From positions 5,321,609 through 5,385,608 of the forward strand of contig JAVTVX010000009.1 of the NCBI GenBank assembly GCA_033439265.1: a stretch of DNA of 64,000 nucleotides, read 5' to 3'. Below the pieces are notes generated by a model. The model worked only from the letters and a program-made list of their open reading frames with translations. It ran no database searches and was not told the origin of the DNA. Source of the stretch: Dillenia suffruticosa. Its lineage: Eukaryota; Streptophyta; Magnoliopsida; Dilleniales; Dilleniaceae. A program made the position numbers and the translations under genes. Positions 35,165 through 48,005 of this stretch are shown here, one piece after another (the stretch's first letter is position 1; the number at the start of each line of letters is the position of its first letter).

Positions 35165-38100
35165 TTAGATAAGTTCCTTCCAGAATCGGATTGATTTGTC
35201 AGTTCCACAGGAAACAAATGCAGCCTCAGTTGGAGAATGTTCAAGCCAACGAGGAGGACCAATGTGATTTGAAGGCCATCTTGCTATCATCTCCGCTGTT
35301 AAAGCATCCCAGACAACAATCTGAAACAAAATTAAACATAATTAGCCTCACCCAGATGAATGAACTAAACAAAATTTTAGACTGACCTCATTGCTTGGTT
35401 CATCTATTGACAACACAAATTCTTCAGTGTCATTGAAAACAGCCTGCACAGAGGAGATTTTGCATCTCAAAAGTTGACCGACAGATCCACAGACATGAAG
35501 CTAACAGAAGTACACAGCATCTCAAGGTAGAAGTACATGGAAGAAGATGATGTTGCTGAGATGCCCACAGCATCTAAAATGATCTATCCTAAGGTCAAAC
35601 GCACCACATTTTGACTGCTCCATGTACCAGAATATCCACATGAAATGGACCATGGAACTGAATCCCAGAAACCAGAATTTTGAAAATTGCTGATTGTTGT
35701 GATTTTGGTGGTACTCTAGTTATAATACTGCTTCAGATTATAAAAACAAGCTAGCCCCCCTCAATCTTCTACTCCCCAATTCTGGGATTCAAGCAAAATT
35801 GTATCTTCCTTAGGCATTCATCCAATAGTAATGTTCCCAAACAAATGAACAGCAAGTATTTTTCATAAAACAGGTTCTTGAGCTTCAGCAGTCACACTCA
35901 AGTTAAGCTCCATGGCTCTCCTTTGAGAGCAAAATAATAGCATTATAGCATACCTGGCCACGCAATTGAGTATGTGTTGCTCCAAGATATTGTTTGACCA
36001 ATCTCCCAGTGCCCACTTCCCAAAGCTTCACAGTAGAATCTTTACCACATGACAGAATGTACCTATACATTCAAAATGTTAACCAGTTTGTAAAAGGCAA
36101 AAATAAAGGAGTAAATGCAGCGAAGTAGAAACAATTTGGTGCTGGTTCCCACAGAAGCAAGGCAGAGATCTGAACCTGAGAGGAGAGTTCTTGTTGCAGA
36201 TATAAAGCATCACTCTCTAATATGTTTTTGATAAATATGATCAAATCCCATTTATTCCTTCAGAAAAGCATTAGGAATGGGTAGAAGCAACTTTTTTCTA
36301 TCTACAAGGTTTGAAGTTAGTTATCACTGAAGACCGTTGCTCCAGCATGATGCACATGGTGGGAAGACAATGTTGAACCAAACGTTAGCAAGGGATGAAA
36401 CAGGGCAAAATTTATTTTTCTTAGGGCTGAACCCAATCCGGTGGTTAGGATTTGGATGAATGTTTTAGTCAAAGCAGTTTGACTAACCACACCATTGTAA
36501 AAGCACATTCAATGACACTATTTGCTTCATCTTTAAAACTAACACTCTCCGAGCGCTATAGAATCAATTGGATATACCAACATTTCGTTGGCTCAGCGGG
36601 AAGGACGCTGAGACCCCTTAACCATGCCCGGGTTCAACTCGGCATGGGAACGGAAAAAATCACGTTGGGAGATCCCCCCAGGAAAAAGGGCCCAATAGCA
36701 GATCGGTCCAGATTAGTCAGGAAAAAGGGCCCAGGAAAAAGGGCCCAACAGTTATGAAAGGAGTTGATTATTGTCCACCACATTCCAGGGTAGACAGAGT
36801 GAGGACCATTTTCATCTGTTCTTTGGAGTGAGTTGGGTTTTCCCAGAACTGCTGGCAAAATTCTTCAAGTTTGAAGATTAGCATCCAATAGAGGAAGTGG
36901 GAATGAGTTTCCCATTTAAGGAGGTGGAACTCTCTACGACACCATTTGCAATTTGACTTTTCAAACTCAATTCCCTTCTTACAAGTTCAAACTTCCCATA
37001 CACATTTTATTCCAATAAAATTTTCTTATTCACTCATAAATGATAAGCCTTCTGTGATGTCACAATTTTTTTGCAGCATCGGAAGCAGGTAAAACAATCA
37101 CACAAGAAATTGTTCATAACAATTTCTAGTAGGAATCCCCATCAGAGTTTAGAATCAGAGGAGTATCAACGTCAATATTTCAGTCATGCCACTGACAGTT
37201 CTCAACATAAATTGGTCCAAAAACTTTTCAAATGAAGCCTTCAAAACATTTATATACCTTTGATCCCTTGTAAAATTAGCACTGGTGGATTCTGCTTCTC
37301 CATGTGCATCAACTATAGAGCGTACACACTGAGCACTCACACCATCCCAAATTCGGATAATACCATCTTTAGAAGCAGTTACGTACATGCTTCCGGTACA
37401 TGAATATCTCACCTGCATGACAGGAAAAAAGTCATTCCTTCCTGGCCTTCAATTTATCTGCATTTCCTAAATATTGATCTCATATCATGTGAAGATGAGA
37501 AGCAGTTTGCCTGATTGATGGCTCCATTAGCACCTATCTCTTGAACATTTGAAGATAGGTAACACTGGAAGGTATTGATATCATACAAGTGTGCAATTGG
37601 ATGATCAGTCCCTGCAATTCATTTTCACAATCATACGCATAATTGAATGAAAACTAATCATAAACATAGATTCCGCAAAAGATAATCTTTAAGGGATGTG
37701 AAGAAAGACAGGTATTCTATTGTTTTATATTGGAACATGGGTCTACCAATGCAAGCTTCTATCTTCCATCAGAATCAGCCAACTCTTTAGTTGGACAACA
37801 AGTCGGTGTGAAACAGGTTTTCGGTTCACTTATTTTTGTGAAACAATGATCCACTCCAAAAACTCACGCATGTGGAGTGAGATGTTTTTATGATTCTTTA
37901 TCTTAATGCTCCCACTCAGGTGTGGGCTTGTCACAACTTATCAAAGGGTCCAAACACGTGATATATTAAATGGGGCTTCTTGACTTTCTAGGATTTGAAC
38001 TTACTTCCTTTAGCTTTGTTACGAATATAAATTTTGTGAAACAACCATCCACCCCTACAGTTCAAGCATGTGGAGGGAGGTGTTTCTATATTTTGTATCT

Positions 38101-41100
38101 TCACAGTCCAGAGGATGCTGCAACAAAGAAAAATTGCTGATCCCATTGTTAACAAAATTTAATAGCATGAGCTACTTGACCTAGAACCAACAATTGAATT
38201 ACAGTTTCTTTTAGCCATCCCCTACTATTTTATAAGGTGTTTATGGTTTGCACTAGCCAAAGAGCAACTTGAACCCTTTTACTTTAATTCTAAAAAAACT
38301 GTGCTATATCAATCTAAAACAAGGCAGAATGGCTTTGTTGGAAATGTCAATAAGCTTTTAACAAAGTTTTGACTAGAAGGTTGAAATCAATTGTATAACA
38401 GGTGGTCAGAAGGTCTCAGCATGCTTTTGCAGAGTGAAGCCACATTTTTGATGCGGCTTGGATGGCCAATGAACTTGTAGACTCTAACTTCAGGGGAGAT
38501 GGAAGCGGATAATTTAAAAATTGAATATGGAAAAAGCCCACAACCACAATTCTCTGGATTTATGTTTTAAAGAGAACCCACAATTCTCTGGATTTATGTG
38601 TTAAAGAGAACTAACTTTGGAGGAACATAGAGGGTTAAATAACAAAATGAATTCAGGTCCATACTTTACCAATCATGGCAAATAGGTCGGCCTCTCTCCC
38701 TTTTGTATTCATCCACAACATGGAAATGATGTGTAAGATGTTTTCAAATACACCAAAGTTGCATTGGCTTGCAACTGGTAAAGGGGAGATAACTATTTGG
38801 ATTTTCCATTTACCATATGAAGATGATGCCATCATTATCTATGATGATGAGATAAAGCAAATTCCCCTCTCAGTTTTCAAATCCGGACTGGAGCAGCCTG
38901 TTGACCAGTTCAAGCATGGACAAGTTGTCTTTATGGTCCAAAAATACTCCCAAAGTGGATTCAGTCAAAAACTGCTCAAGCCAGCAGTGGATCAGAAATC
39001 CCAAAGCATTGCTAGTCCAGCGACAGACCCGTGATCTCCAATGAAAGAGAGGAAAATTAAAAAAAGATTAAAAAATTAAAAACTCGGGAGTGGGGAAGGA
39101 GAACCCAATTTCCTTCTCATCGTAATTGCTCTTTCTCTCTCTATCTCTCTCTCTCAAAAAAAAAAAGAAAAAGAAACCCTCTCGGTCTCTCTCATATCCT
39201 TGTCTTCTCATCTCGCCTTTTTTACAGACCATCTCTCATATTGAAGCACTTCCTCCACTCTCTAACACATATGTCTGAGATTTTTCTCTCCCTCCTCATT
39301 CCATCCTCTTTTTTCCTTTTAAGTAATCATCCCATCAAACTTAAAATCCAAGATATGGGTGATCATTGCAGATTGCTGCCTGAGAATTTTTTATTTTTTT
39401 TTATTTTTTCCTTTCAGCTCTTTTGTTTCCTTAACTGGAGACTTATTGATCAGGAAAATTACAATAAACTGTAATACTAAATTACAATAAAGTGTGCCAT
39501 AAATTTTGAAATATGAAATACTCTAATTGCATAGTGAAGTTACAAAATTCCCCAAATTTGCTAGGTATAAATAATTAGTATCATTTTGAATATTTATATT
39601 GAAGTCACCAGTTGGAACTGCAGTTTGACAGCAGTTGAACCAGTGAACTGGGGACCTGGACAGCTTTCCAGTTTGGTGTCCAATTCGAGTTTTAAAACTT
39701 TAATTCTACTCATTAGAAAGAGAGAACATAGAAACAAGAAAAAGCTAAAAGTTGATTAATTTTTATTCCCACCTTAAATCCTTCAACCAATAGCCTTCGA
39801 AGGCTTCCAACACAAGCCTAGAGAGATGCATAGATGACAATCATATCTTATAATTGAGACATACCAAAACTGAATCATGAAGATCCTGGCATTCATTTCC
39901 ATCCATTTGCACCAGATAAGAATTATTATTGCATTCTTCAAATAGCATCCTTACCACAGCAAAATATCTAAATTTGATCATAAATAAATAATTCAGACTT
40001 CTTGCACATACCCGCCAGACTTTTAGGGGATGCAAATGTTAATTGCAGGCTCCTAGCATTAATCCTTTGGTGCAGAGAGGAGAAGAACCTCTCGCTTTCT
40101 TATTGAAGGCTGCTGCTTGTAGCAAAACACGAGAATAAAGCTATTTTTGGGATGAAGAAGTGGAGAGATTGGCAAGAAAGAAGCTGAGATGGTGTTTAGG
40201 ATGCCCAAGAAATGACATTTAAGGCAGGAGATGGGATTAGCATCCCTCCCAAGAAGGTAATACCCATTGCCGTTTTAACTTCATTTATAATATTAGACAT
40301 CTATAACGTTTATGAGTTCTGGTGAGGTAATCATGGAAGGTTTAGTAGTTTAGGAGACCTCTACAGGGTCTTTTGCAGTAGTTTTTACAAAGTATCTATG
40401 TGTTTTTGCATGGAGATGGGCTAGAGGAGGCACTTTTGTGGGAAAGAAGTGAGAATAGCTTCAGATTGTTCACTATTTATCACTTCACCACTTCTCGTCT
40501 TGCTTCTTGTCTAAGCAAGCATTCTTAACCCTTCATATTCAATGGATGTCAACTATATTTGTGCATATTAAGCCACAAATGTGGAGTGGTATCAGGATTT
40601 ATACAGTAAAAAGGAGAATTGTCTGATCTCCTTCGTCATTCTTTGTTTGATTTGGAGAAAACATAACCCCATGATTTTTTGACAGTGAATTTTCTTCATG
40701 TCTCTCTCTCCTGTCATCGATGTTGATTTTGTGAATTTCTACTTTATCTGTTTTTGCATAACATGTTTTGTCTTTTCTTGTCCAGAAAAACAACTTGACC
40801 CTTTAAGGAACAAGATAAAAATACAAAGAATTATCTTTAGTTAATAAATATTTCAAAGAAACATGTAAATTTAACCTAAAAAATGGGAATAAGCCATTTA
40901 GGTTGGATAAGGGTTATTCTAATAGGTAAAAGGAAGAATAAAATTTCTTCAGAGAAGAAAATGGAATTTTCTTTAGCAAATGATTTTACAAATAGTGTCG
41001 CTATGTATCAAATATTCTCTTCCAATTTTTATTTTTGTGACTAGTATTGAAGAAAATTTAACTCAAATAATTATCCTGGCACTAATTGGCACCCTCTTGG

Positions 41101-44100
41101 TTCTCTAGTGATGCGTATATATGCTTGCAGACTGTATATGTATGAGCAAGATAAGGTGGGAAATATGAATCAACAAAACTCCAACAAAATATTCAATTGG
41201 TTAAGCCAAATCAAAATCTGAATAGTTTCCTTCAAAATATGGGTATAAAATTAAAATAAATATATAAAAAGGTAAACCTGCCAAGAGAAATTCCCCAGAA
41301 GGATGAAAAGATACAGACCGCACATTGTGAGTATCCTGGTCAAGAGAGAGAAAAAAAAGGCATAGATCAATTAAATAATAAACATTATATCTCAAGAAAG
41401 ATGCTGAAATACATGTCAACAAAAACCTGGATGACTTTGAATGCCCTCTTTGCTGTTGTTTTCGAATAATCAAAGAACCTGGAAACCATCAGCAAAAGAT
41501 CGCAAAAAAAAAAATAATTAAAAAAAAAAAGTTACCTTCTATTTGCTAGAAAAAGAGATACAGCACTTAGAGAACTCAAAGAAAAAGAGAAAGTGTGGTA
41601 TTCTCCTACAACTTAAACTGTAACACTCATAGAAGAAAATGATTAAGACCACCAAAAAAAAAAATGAGATAGAAGCAGAAGAAATCATACTTTATTGTGT
41701 GGTCTTTGGCCCCAGATATCAACACCGGATTTTGGGGATGGAAATCCAAATCATTAATTGCCTACATGGGATAAAACAAGGTTTAGAAAGCAGGAAAAAA
41801 CTTGGTGTGCCGGTTTTGTAACCTAACAATTATCAAAGAAAAATAGGAAGGCAGTAGCAGATGCGACTAAGCAAAACCAGAGTGATAGATGCCCTCATCC
41901 AAATCAACACATCTTGAAGATATCGGCTCAAGTCCCTTTTTGTCCCCAAACTATAGCTCAAAACCACTTGCAATCTGCAATCTTTAGAAAGCGCTCTTAA
42001 AGCCCCTATCCTTCGCAAAACATGCCACATTATTTATCCATGTGAATTCAACCATCAGTCAAAACCCACATGGCCATTAAATGCATATGTGGTGTTTCAA
42101 GGAGATGCCATATCAACATCATCAATTTTTTTTTAAAAAAAGACAAATAAATTTTACCATTTTAATTTTGAAAATAATTCTAAAAAAAATTAATATTTGG
42201 GTCAAGTAAAAAAAATAATTAACACTGCATATTCTTAATTATTTCTTAATAAAATTTAATTATTTCCTAATTGTTTAACCAAGAAATAATTTTTTTTCTG
42301 GGGCTTGAAATTTTAAACTCTAAGGAAGTAGTTATATAAAAGTCTTGATAAAGTAATTATTTCTTAATTCAAACTCCAGGGAAGTAGTTTTGATAAAATC
42401 TATAAGTAAAAAATGTAAATAGAATAGAAATAGAATAATAATATATAAATAGAAAAAATAGTTTTTCTACTTATTTCTATCATAATTATCTCTTAAATCA
42501 TTAAATAAGAAATAATTTTAATTTTCTTAATAAAATAAAAACTAATATTTCTAAATAAAATAACTTTTTAGTTGACCTAGAATTTCTTTTTATTTTTTTT
42601 TAATTTTAAAGTTACCAAATCTTAATTTTTTTAATTAATTGATGACATGGAAATGCCACATCATTTTTTTTGACATGGTGCATGTCAGCGTTTAATAGTT
42701 ATGTAAGCTTCACTAGCAATCAAACAAACAAAAATACCAAAAGTGCCGCTTTTAAGAGTGCTTTTTAAAGGCTAGAAATCAAAGTGACTTTGAGCTATAA
42801 TCTGGGGATCAAATAGGAACTTAACCTGAAGATAACCAACTCCACAAGACTTAAAACATATAAGGGAAGCAATTACGTTAATGATGAAAACAAAATGAAC
42901 AACAGACAAGACATCATCAGACCAAATATTAGCAAACCAATCAAGGATGAAATGCCTAATTAATGGGTTATAGTTTATAAAAGAATCACATCTCGTTAAC
43001 TTAGTCAAAGTCTATTACCATCCCAAAGCTAGAATACAGATAAAATGCTGCCAATCAGAACCATGAAAAAGACACTAGAAAGAGAAAACAGAAAGTATTT
43101 ATTGCAGGATAGAATTGCTCAGCTCAATTGGATTTATAAAGATATACAAACAAACATATATACAAAAAGCCAATGACTCATTGAAGTATGTTGTAAGTCT
43201 ATTCGAAATATTTATTTTCCTTGTAGCTGTCAGTGAAACCAATTTTGGTTGTTCCATTTTCTTAGCCCATAATCAACTGCAATTAATCAAGATAAAAGAA
43301 TAAATAAAATTTTTTGGCCTAGAGGATAAGGGACTCAAGACTAGGCAGAAATTGAGGGATGGGAATAAGGTACCACTCCACCAGCAAAAGGCCGAAGTTC
43401 ACGTTCTTACAAGAATTTAAAGGACAGTAAGCCCAACCCCACTCCCTCCCTCCATGCCACTAGCTCCTCCCAGGAAAATAAGTTAAATAATACTCAATTA
43501 TGGGAGGGGATTACAACAAGAAGCTCTACCCATGCTCCCCAAGAAATTCTAGAAAATTCTTCACAATGTTACATCAAGTTTGCTATTACTCCAGTATAGA
43601 GTAGGTAAATCATTATTACAGGCTAGTCCATATCAACCTTTTATGCAAAGCCTCCTTATGTTATATATTTGTACCATGTGATTACAATCTTATTACTAAA
43701 ACAATGCAGTAAGCTTGTGTCTGTAGCCTCTCCACTCATAAAAAATAAAAATAAAAGCTAAAAAACCTTGAATTAGCTATAACGTAACTTTTTCTCTCCA
43801 CAAGAATGGTGCTGAGATAGATTTTCAACACCAGAAGACTTTCATCTTAGATCATTTTTCAGATCTCTGCTTTTCTCGGTTCATTATAAAGTGTTTGAAT
43901 CATTTCAACAACACCACAAGACTGTTGTCGCAACTATATCCTGACTTCACTCTTGACGGGAATAACAGTCTTGAATCCCTACTTCTGATCATCCCCCCAT
44001 TTTCATTAGGAGTTTCAATCAAATCAGATAGGAACAGCTAGGGTCAAGCTCATGGGATAAAAAATAAATAAATAAATAACGTAATACAAAGGGATACCAA

Positions 44101-46831
44101 GTCTCTCATGTTCAAGAAGCCTCTAGAAAGGAAAGCAAAGGGAATGCAATGACAGGAAATGAGCAAGTGGAAAGCTCTTCATAATAGCATGTACTATTTT
44201 CTTAAGAGAAAAATAGTCATATTACAAAATTTCAAAAAGGCTTTTCCTGTGTGTCCTTAACCCACCAATCTCACAGGCACAAAAAATTTATTCATCGGGA
44301 TTAAGTTTCACCCTATGTATCCTCTCTTGCCCTCTCCTATTCATCCTCAATAAACACCCAAACAAAGAATAATGTTTAATATCCATCTTGTTCTTCCCAG
44401 TCTTCTTTTAACTGTCATCCATGTACAAATTGGCACCTTGAAATGTATATCTCCTTTTCCTCATCGATCCTAGCCTAGCACATACTTCCGGCCTCATGGT
44501 ACATCTTCTCTTAAGATAGTCTATATCATGATATACTCGTAAATCATGGAAATGAGCTGCATCAACGCAACAGTATTCGCAGTCTAAGTGGGAAAGTGCA
44601 ACATCAGTAAATTCTCTGTCTAACACAAATGAAGAAATTGCATCTAATATATAAGCCCAAAATAGAATTAAGAGTCTACAGGAAACTAGTTTACAACTCA
44701 ATCACCAGAATGTTGCAGATTTATTCAAACCAACTCAGTAGCTAGTTTCCAGCATAAAGTCCTTGCTTGACATAGTTACATCAATATCAAGAGTTAGGGT
44801 TATTTAACTCAGAACAATTGTCCAGCAGGAAAGAACTTCTATCATAAATATCAACCCAGAATGTTGAGTTAATTTACTTGTAGATGATCATAAAATGTCC
44901 TTATCACAGGTCGAACAGGACCATCTCTTGCATCTGCCACCATCATTTGCTTGATTTTGGATATCTAAAAGCAAAAGATGGAGGTAATATTCTGTTCAAG
45001 TTGACAATATATGTAAGCATGCATAAAATAGAAGCAACACAACACAATCAATACCTCAAAAAGCTTTATGGACATGTCTGCACTTCCAGTTGCAACAAAC
45101 TTCCCATCAGGGCTAAACCTCGCACATCTTGCAACATTCTGCAAAATTTAGCACATCAGCTTCACTAACACTTCAAGAAGGAAATCACGTTGTTACTTTA
45201 AGTAAATCAAGAAGGCAAAATTCATGTATTTATAATTTTTTTTTGTTCGTTTTACTTAGAGAAGAAGTAGGCCAATAAGAGTGAGTCCCAGACATGACCC
45301 TAAGATAACATGCTGATTAGATTGGAATACTTTATACCTTGTGTTCTGAAACGTGTCGTGTCTCATGCTTTGCAAAACTCTTGGACATGCCCTTTGTATC
45401 TTGAACTGCACTGATTCGGAAAAAAAAAAAAGGGCTACATAAGGCCTAGTCAAAGCCCCACAACAAGACGATGCATGCTCGTTAAATGAAGGAATGTAGC
45501 AAATTTACTTAACAAGTTATCTCAAGAACAGTAACCATTTTTACAGAAATCTATAAGATCAAGGGGAAACTAGTAGAAACTAGAAAGCAAAACTTCTTGG
45601 TGTAAGTGTTAATGTTAGGGTACTTGTACTTTCAATGCTATGTAACCACTTGCTTCTATTTTCTTCCCTTAGCTTTCTATAGCAAACGAGAGTATTTGTT
45701 GTCAATTATTTTCCTCAATGAGTTCCAAGCTATGAATCATGGATAGGGGACATAAGACACAATACAACAGGATGAAGTTATAAAAATTTTACATTATGTT
45801 GTTCCCAAGGAACATGTCTGTCCAACAAAAACGAACTCATTCTTGGAAGTGTCTATGCAACATAGGTCAAGTTAATCATGAATGACATAAGTAACAAGGA
45901 AGAGGGAAAAAAGAAAAGGGCTATCAGGCGATTCTGCACTGGCCTTAACAACTTGAAAATTCACCCCATCAATCTGAAGCAAGAAACAAAGCCACATATC
46001 TAGAGATCACAGTAACACCACATATCTAAAGATCACAGTAGCACCACATATCTAAAGATCACAGTAACAAACTAACACTACAAGACAGGAAACTACACAA
46101 CTACAACACGTTTCAGATGCCCTAAACACGAAAAATAAATAAATAAATAAATAACAAAAGCATATGAGGGGAGCGTATTAGAAAGGCTAGTTTGCCTGAA
46201 ACCAACAGCGGCAGCGGCATGAGAAGCTGGAATTGAGCCTGAATTGAATAATGTCAATGAAGGAAAGCTTTTTATCGACTCATCCTTTTCCACTGCAAGA
46301 CCCTGTTCAAAGATTAGACGCATAAAAAAAAAAAGAAAATTCATCTCTCTCTGTCTCTCTCTCTCACCCACCTTGGCAACCAGTTCAAGAAGCCTGTTGG
46401 GAGGGGATTCAACATTCATTGGCGTCATTGTTGCTGATGCTACCGCTCTTGCAGCCTATAACACGCCATCATTTCAAGAAATTCAAACAACTTCATCATT
46501 CATACAAACCGTAGAACCTAAGTTTTAGTTTTATGCTTAGAACAATCAGTGAATTAAAGATTCGACATTTTCTCTTCTTTCACTTAACTTCCTCAGGTGG
46601 AGAGAGAAAGATGGCTGCGAAATTCAGACATTTTCATCCATTCTTGAAACCCTAAACCCTCTAATTTTTTTATTTTATGCTTCGGACCAAGTAATAGTAA
46701 AAAAAAAAAAAATAGGAAAGAGAGAGAGATGCCTGGAGAAAATTGTTGTCACGAAGATGAGCAACGATCAAAGAATTGACTTGACGGAAGACTCTGCCTT
46801 CCTGAAATGTCTGCTCGAAGTTCGAATCCAT
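35165..46831 (-). CDS. CSTF50: Cleavage stimulation factor subunit 50 (WD40), 430 aa
   Basis: Exons (minus): 46831-46733, 46455-46372, 46302-46196, 45410-45338, 45138-45055, 44964-44878, 41761-41691, 41478-41427, 41335-41278, 37611-37511, 37412-37258, 36062-35954, 35443-35387, 35320-35165. The total is 1293 nt, in phase throughout. The N-terminal helix region (FRQVNSLIVAHLRDNN) is the dimerisation domain of CstF-50. Seven WD40 blades follow (for example CARFSPDGKFVATGSADMSI, FRIWK-type ends as IRIWD, VKLWE, IVVWD, IRFWK). CstF-50 works in the CstF complex, which recognises the GU-rich element and stimulates pre-mRNA cleavage and polyadenylation in the nucleus. Introns 1, 3 and 10 have GC donors (CAG|GCATCT, CAG|GCAAAC, CAG|GCAAAC). 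Introns 6 and 9 exceed 3 kb and carry transposon insertions. The length matches plant orthologues. Confidence 0.95.
36586..36750 (+). mobile_element. SINE-like element, family C copy 1
   Basis: GTTGGCTCAGCGG (box A) and GGGTTCAACTCGGCATG (box B), then GTTGGGAGATCC and GATCGGTCCAGATTAGTCAG. CAGGAAAAAGGGCCC is repeated at the 3' end. A related copy lies at 59137-59315. It sits in CSTF50 intron 11, antisense to the gene. Confidence 0.65.
38320..39034 (+). mobile_element. Decayed LINE reverse-transcriptase fragment in CSTF50 intron 9
   Basis: The plus strand gives VLTRRLKSIV, RRSQHAFAE and HIFDAAWMANELVDS, the typical RT block after 'RPISL'. It then gives LKIEYGKA-like residues (the K-D-x-x-KAYD motif) and, in the frame from 38675, HLPYEDDAIIIYDD, matching the catalytic F/Y-x-DD palm motif. 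Stops and frameshifts interrupt it. A 38-bp tandem duplication (CACAATTCTCTGGATTTATG twice, 38539-38615) lies between the blocks. It is antisense to the host gene. Confidence 0.75.
41923..42825. mobile_element. 903-bp MITE-like element in CSTF50 intron 6
   Basis: Left TIR 41930-42005 begins AGTCCCTTTTTGTCCCCAAA and includes CTATAGCTCAAA. Right TIR 42748-42822 reads the complement (TTTGAGCTATAATCTGGGGA, then AAATAGGAACTT). TGAAGATA occurs at 41915-41922 and 42827-42834 as a perfect 8-bp duplication, which fits a hAT-type origin. The interior is AT-rich and non-coding. Confidence 0.7.
45993..46070. repeat. 26-bp tandem repeat, three copies
   Basis: CACATATCTARAGATCACAG plus TARCAC is repeated exactly three times with one or two changes. 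It sits in intron 3 of CSTF50. Confidence 0.9.
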
Positions 46832-47846
46832 TTTGTTATTCAAAGTCGAAACCCTAATTTTCCACCACCAAATTTGAAAATTTTCCGAAGCACTCTATTG
46901 TGACATTTGCAATACAGCTTAGAAATGCAAACCAAACATCGTTCAAACCCTAATTTTAGTTTGAACTTCGAAGCTTGGAGCCGCCACTTTTGCAGAGCAA
47001 AGCAAGAGTGTGCACTGTTGTCACAAAAGGACGATCATTTCTAATGCCAATGCCAGGGAAAAACAAAGTTTAAAAATGAGAATTAATTTTGTAAGCGATG
47101 GAAAAACTTTTCCCTTTTGGTTTTCGATGGGATTTGGAATTCTTTTTAGGTTAGCGATTTTTCCTTTAAGTTAGCGATTTTTTCTATTTATCTGATGTGT
47201 AATGGCGATTCTACCCTTTTTTATTATTCATCAATCTTCTCCCTTATTTCCTCATCCTTTGTCTCCTCTCTCCTCTCTATCATCTGTTTCCCTTCGTTTC
47301 ACTTAATCAATCCTCTCTTGCTTTCTCACTCTGGTTGAATAATACAGATTTCAACTAAAATTAACTAATCAACAAAAAGGAGAAAAAAAAAAAAGAGGGT
47401 GGTGACAATTAATGAAGAGAGAATTGAGAGGAGAGAGAATAAATAAGAGAAAAGCAAGAGAGAGGAAGGAGATGGTTAAAAATGAAAAGGGAAAGGAGAT
47501 AAAGAGAAAGAAACAAAATTATTCGAAAAAAAGAGAGAAAGATAAAAAGAAAAAAAGAGACAATATTATTTATTGACGAAACGAGAAACGGAGAGAGGAA
47601 TAGAGAAAATTACTAGTCTTCCCAATAATAGAAAGAAGAGAGAAACAAAATGATAGAGAGCGAAGATAGGGAAAAAAAGAAAATAGAAAATTTTTAGTTG
47701 TCATACGAAAGGAGAAAGAAAGACGCAAAGAGAAAGGAAGATATGGAAAAATGTAGAAAGACTCATCGTTTGTTGGCACGTGAGAGTAGTTGTGGGAGAA
47801 GTAAGAGAGAGATTGAGAAAGAAAGAGAAAAAAGATATCAAATTTC

Positions 47847-48005
47847 TTTCGTGGTTCAAAACATTCTATCCTTTTAATTAAAAATCTCGAATTTGAGATT
47901 TAAAAATGATAAAAAAATATTTAGAAACGTCAATTTCTAAAATAAATTTTACAGTGTTTGAATCAGATTAATCGAATAAAATTCAAATACTGATGATAAA
48001 AAATA
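47847..48005 (+). mobile_element. SINE-like element, family A copy 4
   Basis: CGTGGTTCAAAACATT, then AATCTCGAATTTGAGATTTA, then TTTTACAGTGTTTGAATCAG, ending with AAAATAAGG. Same motif order as the copies at 28779, 29310 and 30677. Confidence 0.6.

Noticed and set aside
38675-39034. A 119-codon open frame as an independent gene
   Set aside because: It fits the LINE RT palm region, next to other RT blocks, inside an intron.
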